A stretch of DNA of 64,000 nt from Pseudotabrizicola formosa (GCF_002900965.1 NZ_PJOM01000003.1:124001-188000); one strand, 5' to 3'. Positions 27,024-37,200 are shown, counted from the stretch's first letter. Notes: generated by a model not told the origin, from the sequence alone. Numbers and translations are program-made.

Positions 27024-29165
27024 ATGCGAGACGTGACTCATCAGCCGGTCCTGCCCCAACCCGTCTCTGATCCGCAGTCCGCGGCTTGGACAGAGGCGGT
27101 GCTAAGGATTGCCGCTCATTACCGGCTGGCCCCTTCGCCCGAGCAATTGCGGCTGGATCTGGCATGGTCAGGCGGGCAGGATCAGCTGCAGCGGCTGGCC
27201 CGCTCGGCCGGGTTGCAGCTGAAGGAAGTGGCGGCTGATCCGGGCAGTATCACCGGACTGCGCCTGCCACTGCTGGCAGAATTTCAAGGCGGTGAGGTCG
27301 CGGTGATCGAAACCGAAACGGCCACCGGTTTTGGCGCGGCAGTGTCAGGCGAAAAGGGTCTGCTGGTCTTAATGGACCACGCGACGCTCGCGGCACGGCT
27401 GAAACGCTTGTTTGTGCTGCGCCCGGTGACGGCGATGCCTGACCGGCGCGTCGATGACTACATCAAACCCTGGCGGCCTGACTGGCTTCGCAAGCTGGTT
27501 CTGTCCGATGTAGCGCCTTACCGCGCGGTGATGGTTGCATCGCTGGTCAGCAATGTGCTTGCGCTGGCAGGCACTGTCTTTTCCATGCAGGTTTATGACC
27601 GCGTGGTCCCGTCACAGTCGATGACGACCTTGCAGGTGCTGTTCCTGGGCGTCTTGCTGGCGACCCTTTTTGCCCATCTGATGAAGACGGCGCGTGCGCG
27701 CATAACCGATGTGGCAGGCAAGGCGGCTGATCTGCGGATTTCGGACCGGGTGTTCGGCCATGCGCTGCGGGTGCGCAACATGGCCCGTCCCCGGTCGACT
27801 GGTACCTTTATCTCGCAGATCCGCGAACTCGAACACGTCCGCGAGATGCTGACCTCGACCACGGTTGCGGCAATCGCCGACCTGCCGTTCTTTCTGCTGT
27901 TTTCGGTTCTGTTTTTCTACATCGCCGGACCATTGGTCTGGATCCCGCTGATCGCTGCGGTTCTGCTCATTGCTCCGGGGCTGCTGGCGCAAAAACGTCT
28001 GCGCCGTCTGGCCGAGGCCAGTACACGCGAAGGTGCGTTGCGCAGCGCCATGCTGGTGGAGGCGGTGCAGGGCATGGATGACATAAAGGCACTGCAGGCC
28101 GAGCCGCGGTTTCAGAACCTGTGGAACCACTACAACGAAACAACAGCGACGTCTGCGATGGCGTTGCGAGATCTGGTCGGCCGACTGTCGGCCTGGGCAC
28201 AGACGGTGCAGGCGGCGGTCTTCGCCTTCGTCATCTTTTTCGGTGCCCCGATGGTAATGGCCGGCGAGATGAGCACAGGCGTCCTGGTGGCCGCATCCAT
28301 GCTGTCGTCGCGCATGCTGTCTCCCCTGACCTCGGTGACCCAGATCCTGAACCGCTGGCAGCAGGCAAAGGTTGCGCGTGAAGGGCTGGACCGGCTGATG
28401 GCGCTGCCCGTCGACGCGCCGGAAGACAGCCGCCGCATCCACAAGCCGGTGATCCGCGGGGTGTTCCGTCTGCGGGATGCGGTCTTTGGCCATGACGCCA
28501 AGACCCCGGTCCTGAAAGTTGACCGGCTGGAGATTGCGCCGGGCGAGCGGATCGCCATTCTGGGCCGCAATGGTGCGGGCAAGTCGACCTTGTTGTCGGC
28601 GCTTGCCGGCCTTCTGGAACCGCTGACGGGTGAAATACGGGTCGATGACGTCTCGATGGGATGGGTGGACCCTGCCGATCTGCGCCGCGACATCTGCATC
28701 ATGGGGCAAGGTGCGCGCCTGTTCCACGGCTCATTGCGTGAAAACCTGACACTTGGCGCACCGATGGCATCAGATGATGAGATTCTGAGCGTGCTGGACA
28801 GTCTGCGGCTTGCCGACTTCATCCGCAAACTGCCGGACGGGCTGGACCACATGGTCCAGGAAGGCGGGCTTGGCCTGTCGGGCGGGCAGCGGCAGGGGTT
28901 GCTGTTGGCGCGCCTTTTGCTGCGTCACCCCAAGGTGCTGTTGCTGGACGAACCCAGCGCCGCGCTGGATGAAGTGTCAGAGGCTGCGGTGATCGAAATG
29001 CTGGCCGGGCTGGACCGCGACATAAGCGTTATCGTTGCCACCCATCGACCGGCCGTGCTGCGCATGGTGAACCGGCTGATCGTCGTGTCCAATGGTGCCA
29101 TTGTCCATGACGGGCCAAAGGATCAGGTTCTGGCGCAACTCCGTGCCGGAAAGGCCACAGCATGA
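27024..29165 (+). CDS. Type I secretion ABC transporter (LapB/RtxB type)
   Basis: Inner-membrane ATPase that recognises the adhesin C-terminus and drives its export. The 713-residue protein has an N-terminal C39-like domain (about 20-140) without the catalytic Cys, as usual for adhesin and RTX exporters, an ABC transmembrane domain (about 165-430), and an ATPase domain with Walker A GRNGAGKST (about 514-522), signature LSGGQRQG (about 619), Walker B VLLLDEPSAALDE (about 637) and the ATHRP switch His (about 673). The start was placed at MRDVTHQP, with GGTGGA upstream; the frame is open 30 codons further but lacks a ribosome site. Its stop overlaps the next start (ATGA). Confidence 0.94.
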   Translation: MRDVTHQPVLPQPVSDPQSAAWTEAVLRIAAHYRLAPSPEQLRLDLAWSGGQDQLQRLARSAGLQLKEVAADPGSITGLRLPLLAEFQGGEVAVIETETATGFGAAVSGEKGLLVLMDHATLAARLKRLFVLRPVTAMPDRRVDDYIKPWRPDWLRKLVLSDVAPYRAVMVASLVSNVLALAGTVFSMQVYDRVVPSQSMTTLQVLFLGVLLATLFAHLMKTARARITDVAGKAADLRISDRVFGHALRVRNMARPRSTGTFISQIRELEHVREMLTSTTVAAIADLPFFLLFSVLFFYIAGPLVWIPLIAAVLLIAPGLLAQKRLRRLAEASTREGALRSAMLVEAVQGMDDIKALQAEPRFQNLWNHYNETTATSAMALRDLVGRLSAWAQTVQAAVFAFVIFFGAPMVMAGEMSTGVLVAASMLSSRMLSPLTSVTQILNRWQQAKVAREGLDRLMALPVDAPEDSRRIHKPVIRGVFRLRDAVFGHDAKTPVLKVDRLEIAPGERIAILGRNGAGKSTLLSALAGLLEPLTGEIRVDDVSMGWVDPADLRRDICIMGQGARLFHGSLRENLTLGAPMASDDEILSVLDSLRLADFIRKLPDGLDHMVQEGGLGLSGGQRQGLLLARLLLRHPKVLLLDEPSAALDEVSEAAVIEMLAGLDRDISVIVATHRPAVLRMVNRLIVVSNGAIVHDGPKDQVLAQLRAGKATA

Positions 29166-30349
29166 CGATGTCTTCACCCTTCAAGGCCGCCCGACGCCCG
29201 CGGCAACCGGCCCATGCTGAACGCAATCTGGTCTGGGCAGTCTTTGCCATGCTGATGGCCTTTCTGGCATGGGCGACCTACTTTCCGCTTGCCGAGGTGT
29301 CGACCGGACAGGGCACGGTTGTTCCAAGTGCCCGCGAGCAGGTCGTGCAGTCGCTGGAAGGGGGCATTCTGGCATCACTGGATGTCAGTGAAGGTGCGAT
29401 TGTCGAGGCGGGCGAGGTGCTGGCGCGTCTGGATCCAACCCGCTCGGTTTCAAATGTAGAGGAGGCGGCGGCGCGCTACCATGCCGCCATCGCCGCAGCG
29501 GCCCGGCTGCGGGCGGAAATTGGCGGCGCGCCTGATGTGACGTTCCCGGCCGTGCTGAACGATGACCGCTTTGCCGAATTGCGTGCCAATGAACTGGCGC
29601 TGTTCCATTCGCGCCGCAACAGCCTGACGGATGCCCTTGCAGGCCTGACCGAGGGACTCGACCTGATCCGGCAGGAGCTGGAGATCAACCAAAAGCTGCA
29701 GGCCTCCGGCGCATCTAGCCGGGTCGAATTGATCCGGCTTCAGCGCGAGGCAGCGCAGACAGAACTGGAAATTGGCCGGCTGCGCGCCGATACGCTGGTG
29801 AAAAGCGGCGAAGAGCTTCAGCGTGTAACGGCTGAAGCTGAAGTCCAGGCTTCGGTCATGCGCGGCCGCTCGGACCAACTGAACCGGCTGACCTTTCACG
29901 CCCCGATGCGCGGCGTTGTCAAGGATATCGCCGTGACAACCATCGGCGGGGTGATCCCGCCCGGTGGCGAATTGCTGACCATCGTGCCGATGGATGACCA
30001 GTTGCTGATCGAAACCCGGATTTCCCCCCGCGACATTGCGTTCATCCATCCGGGGCAGGCGGCCATGGTCAAGATCTCGGCCTATGACTATGCCGTTTTT
30101 GGCGGTCTTGAAGGGGAAGTGGTGACCATCTCGCCAAACACTGTGCGCGATGAGGTCAAACCTGATCAGGTTTACTACCGCATCTTCATCCGTACCCGGG
30201 CCAATCATCTGGAAAATGCCGCAGGAGCACGGTTCCCGATCGTGCCGGGGATGATCGCCACCGTCGACATCCGCACCGGCGAAAAGACCGTCTGGCAGTA
30301 CCTGATAAAACCCTTCAACCGTGCGCAAGAGGCCTTGCGGGAACGGTGA
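29162..30349 (+). CDS. Type I secretion membrane-fusion protein (HlyD/LapC type)
   Basis: Periplasmic adaptor joining the ABC transporter to the outer-membrane channel. The 395-residue protein has a short cytoplasmic tail, one membrane helix (about 22-42, WAVFAMLMAFLAWATYFPL), a lipoyl/barrel half (GTVVPSAREQVVQSLEGGILA), a long alpha hairpin (about 95-235) and the closing barrel with HAPMRGVVKDIAVTTIGGVI and GEKTVWQYLIKPF at the C-terminus, both typical of HlyD-type adaptors. Translationally coupled to the ABC gene through ATGA. Confidence 0.94.
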   Translation: MTMSSPFKAARRPRQPAHAERNLVWAVFAMLMAFLAWATYFPLAEVSTGQGTVVPSAREQVVQSLEGGILASLDVSEGAIVEAGEVLARLDPTRSVSNVEEAAARYHAAIAAAARLRAEIGGAPDVTFPAVLNDDRFAELRANELALFHSRRNSLTDALAGLTEGLDLIRQELEINQKLQASGASSRVELIRLQREAAQTELEIGRLRADTLVKSGEELQRVTAEAEVQASVMRGRSDQLNRLTFHAPMRGVVKDIAVTTIGGVIPPGGELLTIVPMDDQLLIETRISPRDIAFIHPGQAAMVKISAYDYAVFGGLEGEVVTISPNTVRDEVKPDQVYYRIFIRTRANHLENAAGARFPIVPGMIATVDIRTGEKTVWQYLIKPFNRAQEALRER

Positions 30350-30411
30350 CCCATCGCCTTGCCAAAGCGCCTCTGCGCGCATATCCGTTCTTTATCAATG
30401 AGGTTCCCGAC

Positions 30412-30846
30412 ATGATGATCAGGCCTTTCAGCAAACGTGCCATTCTGGCGCTGATGTTCTCGCTTCCTTTGCTCGCGGCCTGTGTGGGCGGAGCTGCGCC
30501 CGACCGGCTGAACCTTGTCGATCCGGATGACGGTTTTTCCCGGGTCTGGCGTGACTATCCCGATCTGGATGCCCGCTATGCCCGCAGCGGCAGGCGCGAC
30601 ACCCTTTCTGCCGTACGTATGATTGCGACGGGCCAGGACGCAGCCATGGTCGAGGCCGCGATCGGTAAGCCTGTCTTGATCAGCCCGGATGCCGGAATGG
30701 CGGAATACAACCTGTCCCTGTCGCTGACCGGGCAAGACCGGCTCGTTTGCCAATATCGGATTTACTACGATGCCCAAGGCAAGGTGCAGGGGTCGGTCTG
30801 GCGTCGCCCGCAATGTGCCGATCTGATCACCGGGCGGGTGAACTGA
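30412..30846 (+). CDS. Small lipoprotein within the type I secretion operon, BamE/SmpA-like
   Basis: A 144-residue predicted lipoprotein: signal peptide followed by lipobox LAAC (Cys24). The C-terminal half (VEAAIGKPVLISPDAGMAEYNLSL, then QYRIYYDAQGKVQGSVWR) resembles the BamE/SmpA-OmlA fold, a two-helix, three-strand domain of outer-membrane lipoproteins; this match is by eye and tentative. The start ATG has GAGG eight bases upstream; an in-frame GTG overlapping the preceding stop would add 22 residues that do not look like a signal peptide. Lying between the adaptor and channel genes, it may help assemble or stabilise the export channel. Confidence 0.7.
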   Translation: MMIRPFSKRAILALMFSLPLLAACVGGAAPDRLNLVDPDDGFSRVWRDYPDLDARYARSGRRDTLSAVRMIATGQDAAMVEAAIGKPVLISPDAGMAEYNLSLSLTGQDRLVCQYRIYYDAQGKVQGSVWRRPQCADLITGRVN

Positions 30847-30849
30847 CAT

Positions 30850-32196
30850 ATGCGACTGGCGATGCGCCTGTTCCGGACGGCTCCGTTGCACCTTGTGTGC
30901 CTGTTGCCAGTGCTGGCGGCCCTGACAGGCTGCACCGGTCTGCGTGAGGCTGATGGAACCGAGGCCGCGATCCGCGCCAAGGCAGCGGGGCTTGCGGTTC
31001 TGACATCGCCGGAGGGGGAAACGGCCCATGATGCAGCCACTGGTGGCCTATTGAAAAGCCCGGCCCTGCGGGAGGCTGCAAGTCTTGTCGCTGCCAGTGC
31101 AGATGATGTGCGGGTGCAACGCGCGGCCCTTTTCCCCAGCCTGGGCCTGACGCTCGGCGGCGGCATCGGTGATGCGGGCAGGGGCGACGCGGCGCTGGAT
31201 CTGGAAGGTCGCCAGCTTGTTCTGGACTTCGGCGACACGAAACGGGCGGTGACCACAGCCGACATTGATCTGCAGATCAACTATCTGGCCTTTCAGCAGA
31301 CGGTTGACGAAACCCTTGTGGCGGCATTGTCAGCCTATGACGCCACCCGCATGTACCGCGACCTGCTGGACGTGCGGCGTGAGCAGCTGGCTGCAATGCG
31401 CAAACTGGAAGCCCTGATCCGGGCCCGCACCGAGACTGGAGCTGCGACATCCCCCGATCTTCTGGAAACCCGAAAGCGCATTCAGGCAGCGGAATTTCTG
31501 GTGCATGACACCCAGCTTGCCGAGGCCGAGGCGCAAGACAGGCTGCTGCGTCTGACCGGCCTGACGGCAGGGGGCAGTGTGGTTCTGCCCGACGGATCAT
31601 GCCAGGCCCCCGGCGGTACCGATGACATGCGGATGGCACAGCTTCGTCTGGCCAAGGCCCAGCTGAAACTGGAACGGGCCGAGCGCTCACGCCTGCCCAA
31701 GATATCGCTCAACCCGGTTGTACGCGGCGGCGGCGATGGCGGTGCCAATGTCGGGCTGAACATGGGGGTGCAATCCGACATTCTGGAGGGCGGAGCCTTG
31801 ACTGCCCGGGCCAATGCGGCGCGCAACGCGCATTTGGGCGCTCAAGCCGGTGTCGAGGCGGCGCAACTGGACGCAGACCTTGGGTCTCGTGGATTGCAGC
31901 GCAACCTGTCGGCAGCGCGGCAAAAGATGTCAATGCTTGAACGGCAAATCGCATTGGTGACGGAAACCCGGGCGCTGTACCGCAGCCAGTACTTCGATCT
32001 GGGCACCCGGCAGTTGTCTGAATTGCTGGACAACGAAGAGGAGTTCTACAACCGTCAGGCAGAGATCATAGAATTGCGCGCTGACATGGTCGAGATGCGA
32101 CTGGAATGCGCGGCGCGCAGCCGCAGTCTGCGCTCGGCAGTCGGGGTGGACAGCCGCAGTGTCTATGGGTTCCCGCTGGCAGCCGATGCGCTCTGA
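30850..32196 (+). CDS. TolC-family outer-membrane channel of the adhesin exporter, predicted lipoprotein
   Basis: Expected to form the outer-membrane and periplasmic tunnel of the type I system. The 448-residue protein has two TolC-type repeats rich in long helices (for example DETLVAALSAYDATRMYRDLLDVRREQLAAM and LLDNEEEFYNRQAEIIELRADMVEMRL). The N-terminus ends in LTGC (Cys28), a lipobox, as in OprM/NodT-type channels rather than classical TolC. It starts four bases after the lipoprotein stop, so the four export genes form one tight unit. Its 3' end overlaps the convergent ClpP-like gene by 34 bp. Confidence 0.9.
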   Translation: MRLAMRLFRTAPLHLVCLLPVLAALTGCTGLREADGTEAAIRAKAAGLAVLTSPEGETAHDAATGGLLKSPALREAASLVAASADDVRVQRAALFPSLGLTLGGGIGDAGRGDAALDLEGRQLVLDFGDTKRAVTTADIDLQINYLAFQQTVDETLVAALSAYDATRMYRDLLDVRREQLAAMRKLEALIRARTETGAATSPDLLETRKRIQAAEFLVHDTQLAEAEAQDRLLRLTGLTAGGSVVLPDGSCQAPGGTDDMRMAQLRLAKAQLKLERAERSRLPKISLNPVVRGGGDGGANVGLNMGVQSDILEGGALTARANAARNAHLGAQAGVEAAQLDADLGSRGLQRNLSAARQKMSMLERQIALVTETRALYRSQYFDLGTRQLSELLDNEEEFYNRQAEIIELRADMVEMRLECAARSRSLRSAVGVDSRSVYGFPLAADAL

Positions 32197-32660
32197 ACGG
32201 CGCGGCCAGCGTCACGGCAGGGGGTATAGCCCATCCGGATCAGGGCCGACCCGGGCAGGATCATCACCTGTTGCCCCACGAACCGTGCCTCTGACATGAA
32301 CCAACGTTGCAGTGGCGGGCGCAGGTTATGGGACATCACGTCTGACCAATGGTCGAACAGATCCCGCGGCATCTGCCCGAACAGGCGTTGTGGACCGTGA
32401 AATCCGAAAGTTGCCTCCGGGCTGACGCAGACATTTGGCAGGCCCAGATACATGGTGCAGGCCGAATAGCACTTGCCGCGCAATTCGACCGCCTGACCAC
32501 TGCGGCGCAATTTGCGAATTTCATCCTGTCGCCGATCCAGCCGCCCGCCCATGTCATGATGAATTTTCAGACTGGACAGCATGGCCCTCTGCGCTGCCGG
32601 GTCTGACCGTGAAGGCGCGGCCCAGAGCATCAGCCAGAAGATAATGTACAGCACTTTCAT
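32163..32660 (-). CDS. Small secreted protein with ClpP/crotonase-like serine motif
   Basis: A 165-residue protein with a signal peptide (KVLYIIFWLMLWAAPSRS). The core GKCYSACTMYLGLPNVCVSPEATFGFHGPQ has the pattern seen in periplasmic ClpP-like proteins, where a Ser after a Cys-rich turn (Ser66) and a downstream His (His88) would form the catalytic site; several cysteines may form disulfides. The function is otherwise unknown. The start was set at MKVLYII, with GAAGGA upstream, rather than 11 codons earlier. The last 34 bp overlap the end of the TolC-like gene on the opposite strand, so the C-terminus may be variable. Confidence 0.7.
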   Translation of the reverse strand: MKVLYIIFWLMLWAAPSRSDPAAQRAMLSSLKIHHDMGGRLDRRQDEIRKLRRSGQAVELRGKCYSACTMYLGLPNVCVSPEATFGFHGPQRLFGQMPRDLFDHWSDVMSHNLRPPLQRWFMSEARFVGQQVMILPGSALIRMGYTPCRDAGRAVQSASAASGNP

Positions 32661-33128
32661 ACCAGCGTCCTTCGCCATGTGGCGCGGGGTCAAGGTGAAA
32701 CGTATGCATTAAGACCACCCCTCGGACCTGTCCTGTCGGGTGGATGAACTGCTTAAAAGGCTGTGGATCAGCCACTCTCAGAGAAGCGGCAGCAGAGTCT
32801 TACGGTCCGATCGTGCACGTATAGGTTGTACCACATGACCTGGTCTGCGACGAAGCGTTTTTTCTCGGTACGCTGACACTGTGGACCGGAAAGAAAACGC
32901 TCACGACCAACCTATCGCTTCTTGTCGGCCAGCAGACCTGTCCCAGCATGTGATGGCGGCAGATTGCCCTTCAAACGGGCGGCAACGGTCAAATCTTGGT
33001 GGGGGCTCTTCCCCTTTGCTCTCAAGGGCCTATGCTCACGGCCAGGAATTTGTCTGTGTTGCGCAAAAGGCCGCTGCACCGCTCTGTTTTACAGGACTGC
33101 CGCCAGAACCAAAGGGACCATACCCCGG
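32661..33128. other. 468-bp non-coding region before the RND efflux genes
   Basis: No convincing gene is seen; the open frame that runs through the right half lacks a ribosome site and is out of character for coding DNA. It holds an inverted repeat AGCGTTTT/AAAACGCT (32854-32861 with 32894-32901) that could be an operator or a weak terminator. It should contain the divergent promoters of the ClpP-like gene and the efflux pair. Confidence 0.5.
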
Positions 33129-34268
33129 ATGAAACTTGTGCCGCAACTTGTGGCAATCGTTGTGATTGTCGCAATCGCCACTCCGCTTGCCGCGCGCTTC
33201 GTGCCGGGAACCCGCCCCTGGCTGGCACAGGCCGGGCTGCTGGGCCCGCTGACGGCTCTGGGGGTCGTGCCTGCAGATGCGGCTGAGGCGTCCGCCGGGG
33301 CGCAAGATCGTTCAAGGTCTGGCGGGGCGACGCAGGTCATCGCGGCTGAAGCGGAACGCAGGCTGCTTAGCAACATGATCGATGCCATCGGTTCGGCGCG
33401 CGGGGCGCAGTCGGTGGATCTGTCCTTCGGGGTGACCGGGCGCCTTACCGCCTTGCAGGTGGCCCCGGGCCAGGCAGTCGCGGCGGGGGAGGTGATCGCC
33501 GAACTTGATGCCGAAAATGCCCGGCTTGCGGTGGAACGCGCGCGTCTGGTGCTGGCCGATGCGCAGCAGACGATCGACCGTCTGTCGCAGCTTGCGCAGT
33601 CGGGCACCACCACCAGCCTGCAACGGCAGGATGCCGAGCTGGCGCTGCGCACCGCCGATCTTGGTCTCCAATCGGCACAGCGCGATCTGGATGATCACCG
33701 CCTGACCGCGCCCATCGCCGGTTACGTCGGGTTGATCGAGCCGCAGATCGGCGATCTGGTCACCCCGACCACCACCATCACCCGGATCGAGGACCGGTCC
33801 AACCTGATTGTCGATTTCCGGGTGCCGGAACGCATCGCGGCGCAGGTTCTTCCCGGCGCCAGCGTGCGGGCCACACCAATTTCCACCCCCGGCCATGCGA
33901 TTGCCGGAGAGGTGATCGCTGTCGACAACCGGGTTGATGAGTCCAGCCGCACCTTGCGGGTACAGGCCAGCATCGCCAATACAGATGACTCCTTGCGTGC
34001 CGGCATGGCGTTTCAGATCTCGATGGAATTCACCGGGGCCGAAGTTCCCGCCGTCAGCCCCTTGGCCATTCAATGGGGCACCGACGGGGCCTTTGTCTGG
34101 GTCGTGCGCGCGATGAAGGCAGCCCGCATGCCCATCCGCATCCTGCAACGCAACGCCGATGCCGTGCTGATCGAAGCCGACCTGCAACCCGGCGACCTTG
34201 TCGTGACCGAAGGGGTGCAGGCCCTGCGTCCGGGGGCCGAAGTCTCGCTTGCCCCACCAAGGAGCTGA
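33129..34268 (+). CDS. RND efflux periplasmic adaptor subunit
   Basis: Membrane-fusion component that links an RND pump to an outer-membrane channel. The 379-residue protein has an N-terminal membrane anchor (LVAIVVIVAIATPLAARF), the lipoyl halves (SFGVTGRLTALQVAPGQAVAAGEVIAELD and HRLTAPIAGYVGLIEPQIGDLV), a short alpha hairpin between them, and a beta-barrel plus membrane-proximal domain (DNRVDESSRTLRVQASIAN). The start was chosen as the ATG before the anchor; the ribosome site is weak. Its stop overlaps a possible ATG of the pump gene (TGATG), indicating coupled translation. Confidence 0.93.
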   Translation: MKLVPQLVAIVVIVAIATPLAARFVPGTRPWLAQAGLLGPLTALGVVPADAAEASAGAQDRSRSGGATQVIAAEAERRLLSNMIDAIGSARGAQSVDLSFGVTGRLTALQVAPGQAVAAGEVIAELDAENARLAVERARLVLADAQQTIDRLSQLAQSGTTTSLQRQDAELALRTADLGLQSAQRDLDDHRLTAPIAGYVGLIEPQIGDLVTPTTTITRIEDRSNLIVDFRVPERIAAQVLPGASVRATPISTPGHAIAGEVIAVDNRVDESSRTLRVQASIANTDDSLRAGMAFQISMEFTGAEVPAVSPLAIQWGTDGAFVWVVRAMKAARMPIRILQRNADAVLIEADLQPGDLVVTEGVQALRPGAEVSLAPPRS

Positions 34269-34273
34269 TGCCG

Positions 34274-37200
34274 ATGGATGATCGCCCCACCACGGCTGCC
34301 GCCGCTGCCGCAACCTTGGGTCAAAGCACGGCCCTGTTCGTGCGCCGCCCGATCCTGGCCTTTGTGCTGAATGCGCTGATCGTCATTGGTGGGTTCGCCG
34401 GATTGATGGGGGCCGATGTTCGCGAACTGCCGGCGGTGGACCGACCCGTTGTTTCGGTCAGCACCAGTTATGCCGGGGCCGCCCCCGAAACCATCGACCG
34501 CGAGATAACGGCGGTGATCGAAGGGGCGGCGGGACGGGTGGCTGGGGTAAAATCGATCTCATCCTCGTCCCGCTTCGGGTCCAGCCGGGTGACGGTCGAA
34601 TTCAATGACAGCGTCGATCTGGACGTGGCCGCCACCGACCTGCGCGATGCCGTCGCCCGGCAGGTCAACAATCTTCCCGACGATGCGGATGCGCCGCGTG
34701 TGGTGAAATCTGACGCCGACGCCGATGCCATTCTGCGCATCGCCGTCACCTCGTCGCGGCGCAGTGCGGATGAGCTGACCACGCTGGTCACGGATGAGGT
34801 TGAATCGCGGCTTCTGGCCGCGCCGGGCGTGGCAGATCTTCAGATCTATGGCGATCGGGACCTGTCGTTTCGTGTCGATGTCGATGTGATGCAGTTGGCG
34901 GCACGCGGGCTCACCCTTGCCGATCTCCGCGCCGTGCTGGGCAATGCCGCCTTTGACTCCCCCGCCGGCGCGCTCAGCTCCGAAAGCCAAAGCCTTCTGG
35001 TCCGCACCACTGCTGCCATCCGCACCGCAGATCAGATCGAGGCGCTGACGGTTGCGGGCAACGTGCGTCTGGGCGATGTGGCGCAGGTCACCCTCGGCCC
35101 CGACCCGGGTGCGTCGATCCTGCGCGCCAATGGTGAGACAGGCGTCGGTATCGGCATCATCCGGCAGGCCAACGGCAATTCTCTGGCGATATCCGAAGCG
35201 GTGCGGCAGGTGGTCGATGATCTGCAGCCGATGTTGCCAGAGGATGTGAAGATGTTCGTCACATCAGACAGTGCCGACTTCATCGAGGGTGCCATCCATG
35301 AGGTGGAGCTGGCACTTGGCCTGTCGGTCCTGATCGTGACGGCGGTGATCTTTTTGTTCCTGCGCGACGTGCGGGCGACGCTGATCCCCATCATCGCCAT
35401 GCCGGTTGCCCTTATCGGCACGCTCGCTGCGATCTGGATGGCTGGGTTTTCCGTCAACATCATCACCTTGCTGGCTTTGGTTCTGGCAACCGGTCTGGTG
35501 GTGGACGATGCCATTGTCGTGCTGGAAAACATCGTGCGCCGGCGGTCCGAGGGGATGGGCGCGCGGGCAGCGGCGGTGCTGGGCACCCAGCAGGTATTCT
35601 TTGCTGTGCTGGCCACCACCAGCACTCTGGCGGCGGTCTTTGTGCCTTTGTCTTTCTTGCCGGGCCAAACCGGCGGGCTGTTCCGCGAATTCGGCTTTAC
35701 CCTGGCGATTGCGGTCCTGCTGTCGTCTGTCACAGCGCTCAGCCTGTGCCCGGTCTTGGCGGCCAAACTGTTGCGCCCGCATGTCGAGATCCCTGACAGC
35801 GTGATGACCCGGCTTGGCGACCGGTTGGCACGGATCTATGCCGGGGCGTTGCGCGCCTGTCTTTCGGCGCCCTTGGTCGTCGTCACGCTGGCGGCTTTGT
35901 TTGCGGCCGTTTCCGTCGCCACCTTTTCCAATCTTCGGCAGGAATTGACTCCGGCGGAAGACCGCTCGGTGATCCTGCTGTCGGTTCAGGCCCCGCAGGG
36001 CGTGTCACTGGACTATACCGATGCCCGCATGCGCGAAATCGAAGAACTTGTCGCGCCGCTGCGGGATGCGGGCGAAGTCACCAGCGTGTTCTCGATTGTG
36101 GGGCAGGGCGGGCAGGACAACCGTGGCTTCATCGTCATCTCGCTGGCGGACTGGGCCGACCGGGTCCGAAGCCAGCAAGAGATTGCCTCGGAACTGACCG
36201 GCAAGTTGCGTGGGGTTATCGGCGTACGCGCTTTCGCCATCCAGCCCAATTCGCTGGGCATCCGTGGCGCAGGTCGGGGGCTGTCTTTTGCACTGACCGG
36301 CGATAATTATGACACTCTTGCCGAAACCGCCCGCGCCTTGGTGGAGCAGATGGAGAACGACCCCCGCTTCGGGCAGGTCAACCTTGGGTACGACACTACG
36401 CAGCCGCAGTTGTTCGTCGAAATTGACCGTGCCCGTGCCGAAGATCTGGGGGTCGAAATCGCCGGCATGGCTGAGGCTTTGCAGGCTGTGCTCGATGGGC
36501 GCACCGTCGGTACGCTGTTTCTGGATGATGACAGCTTTGACATCCGTCTGGTCTCGAACGCCGACCCGGTCAACGATCCGGGCGATCTGGAGCGGATCTT
36601 TGTGCCCTCAGGCGACGGGCTGATGGTGCCGATTTCGACCTTCGTCACCCTGACCGAACGCGCGGTTGCGCCACAGCTGGAGCGGGAATCGCAGATGCGC
36701 TCTGTCCCCATCACGGCGGGCCTGACGCCCGAGCTTGCTTTGGGCGATGCCTTGACAGAGGTGCAGCTGCTGGCCGCCGACCTGACGACCGACGGCACCC
36801 GAATTCTGCCACTGGCCGAGGCGGCGACGCTGGGCGAAACGTCTTCGGGGCTGGTCATCACGTTCGGGATTGCGCTTTTGGTGGTGTTTCTGGTGCTGTC
36901 GGCGCAGTTCGAAAGCTTTGTCTCTGCCATCATCGTCATGGCGACGGTGCCCTTGGGCATCTCCTGCGCGATCTTTGCCCTGCTGTTCACCGGCGGCAGC
37001 CTGAACGTGTACTCCCAGATCGGACTGGTCCTGCTGGTGGGGATCATGGCCAAGAACGGGATTCTGATCGTCGAATTTGCCGATCAATTACGGGAAAAGG
37101 GTGCCACGGTGCGTGACGCCATTCAGCAGGCTGCCGTTACACGCCTGCGTGCGGTGATGATGACGATGGTGGCCACCGTGATGGGCGGTTTGCCGTTGCT

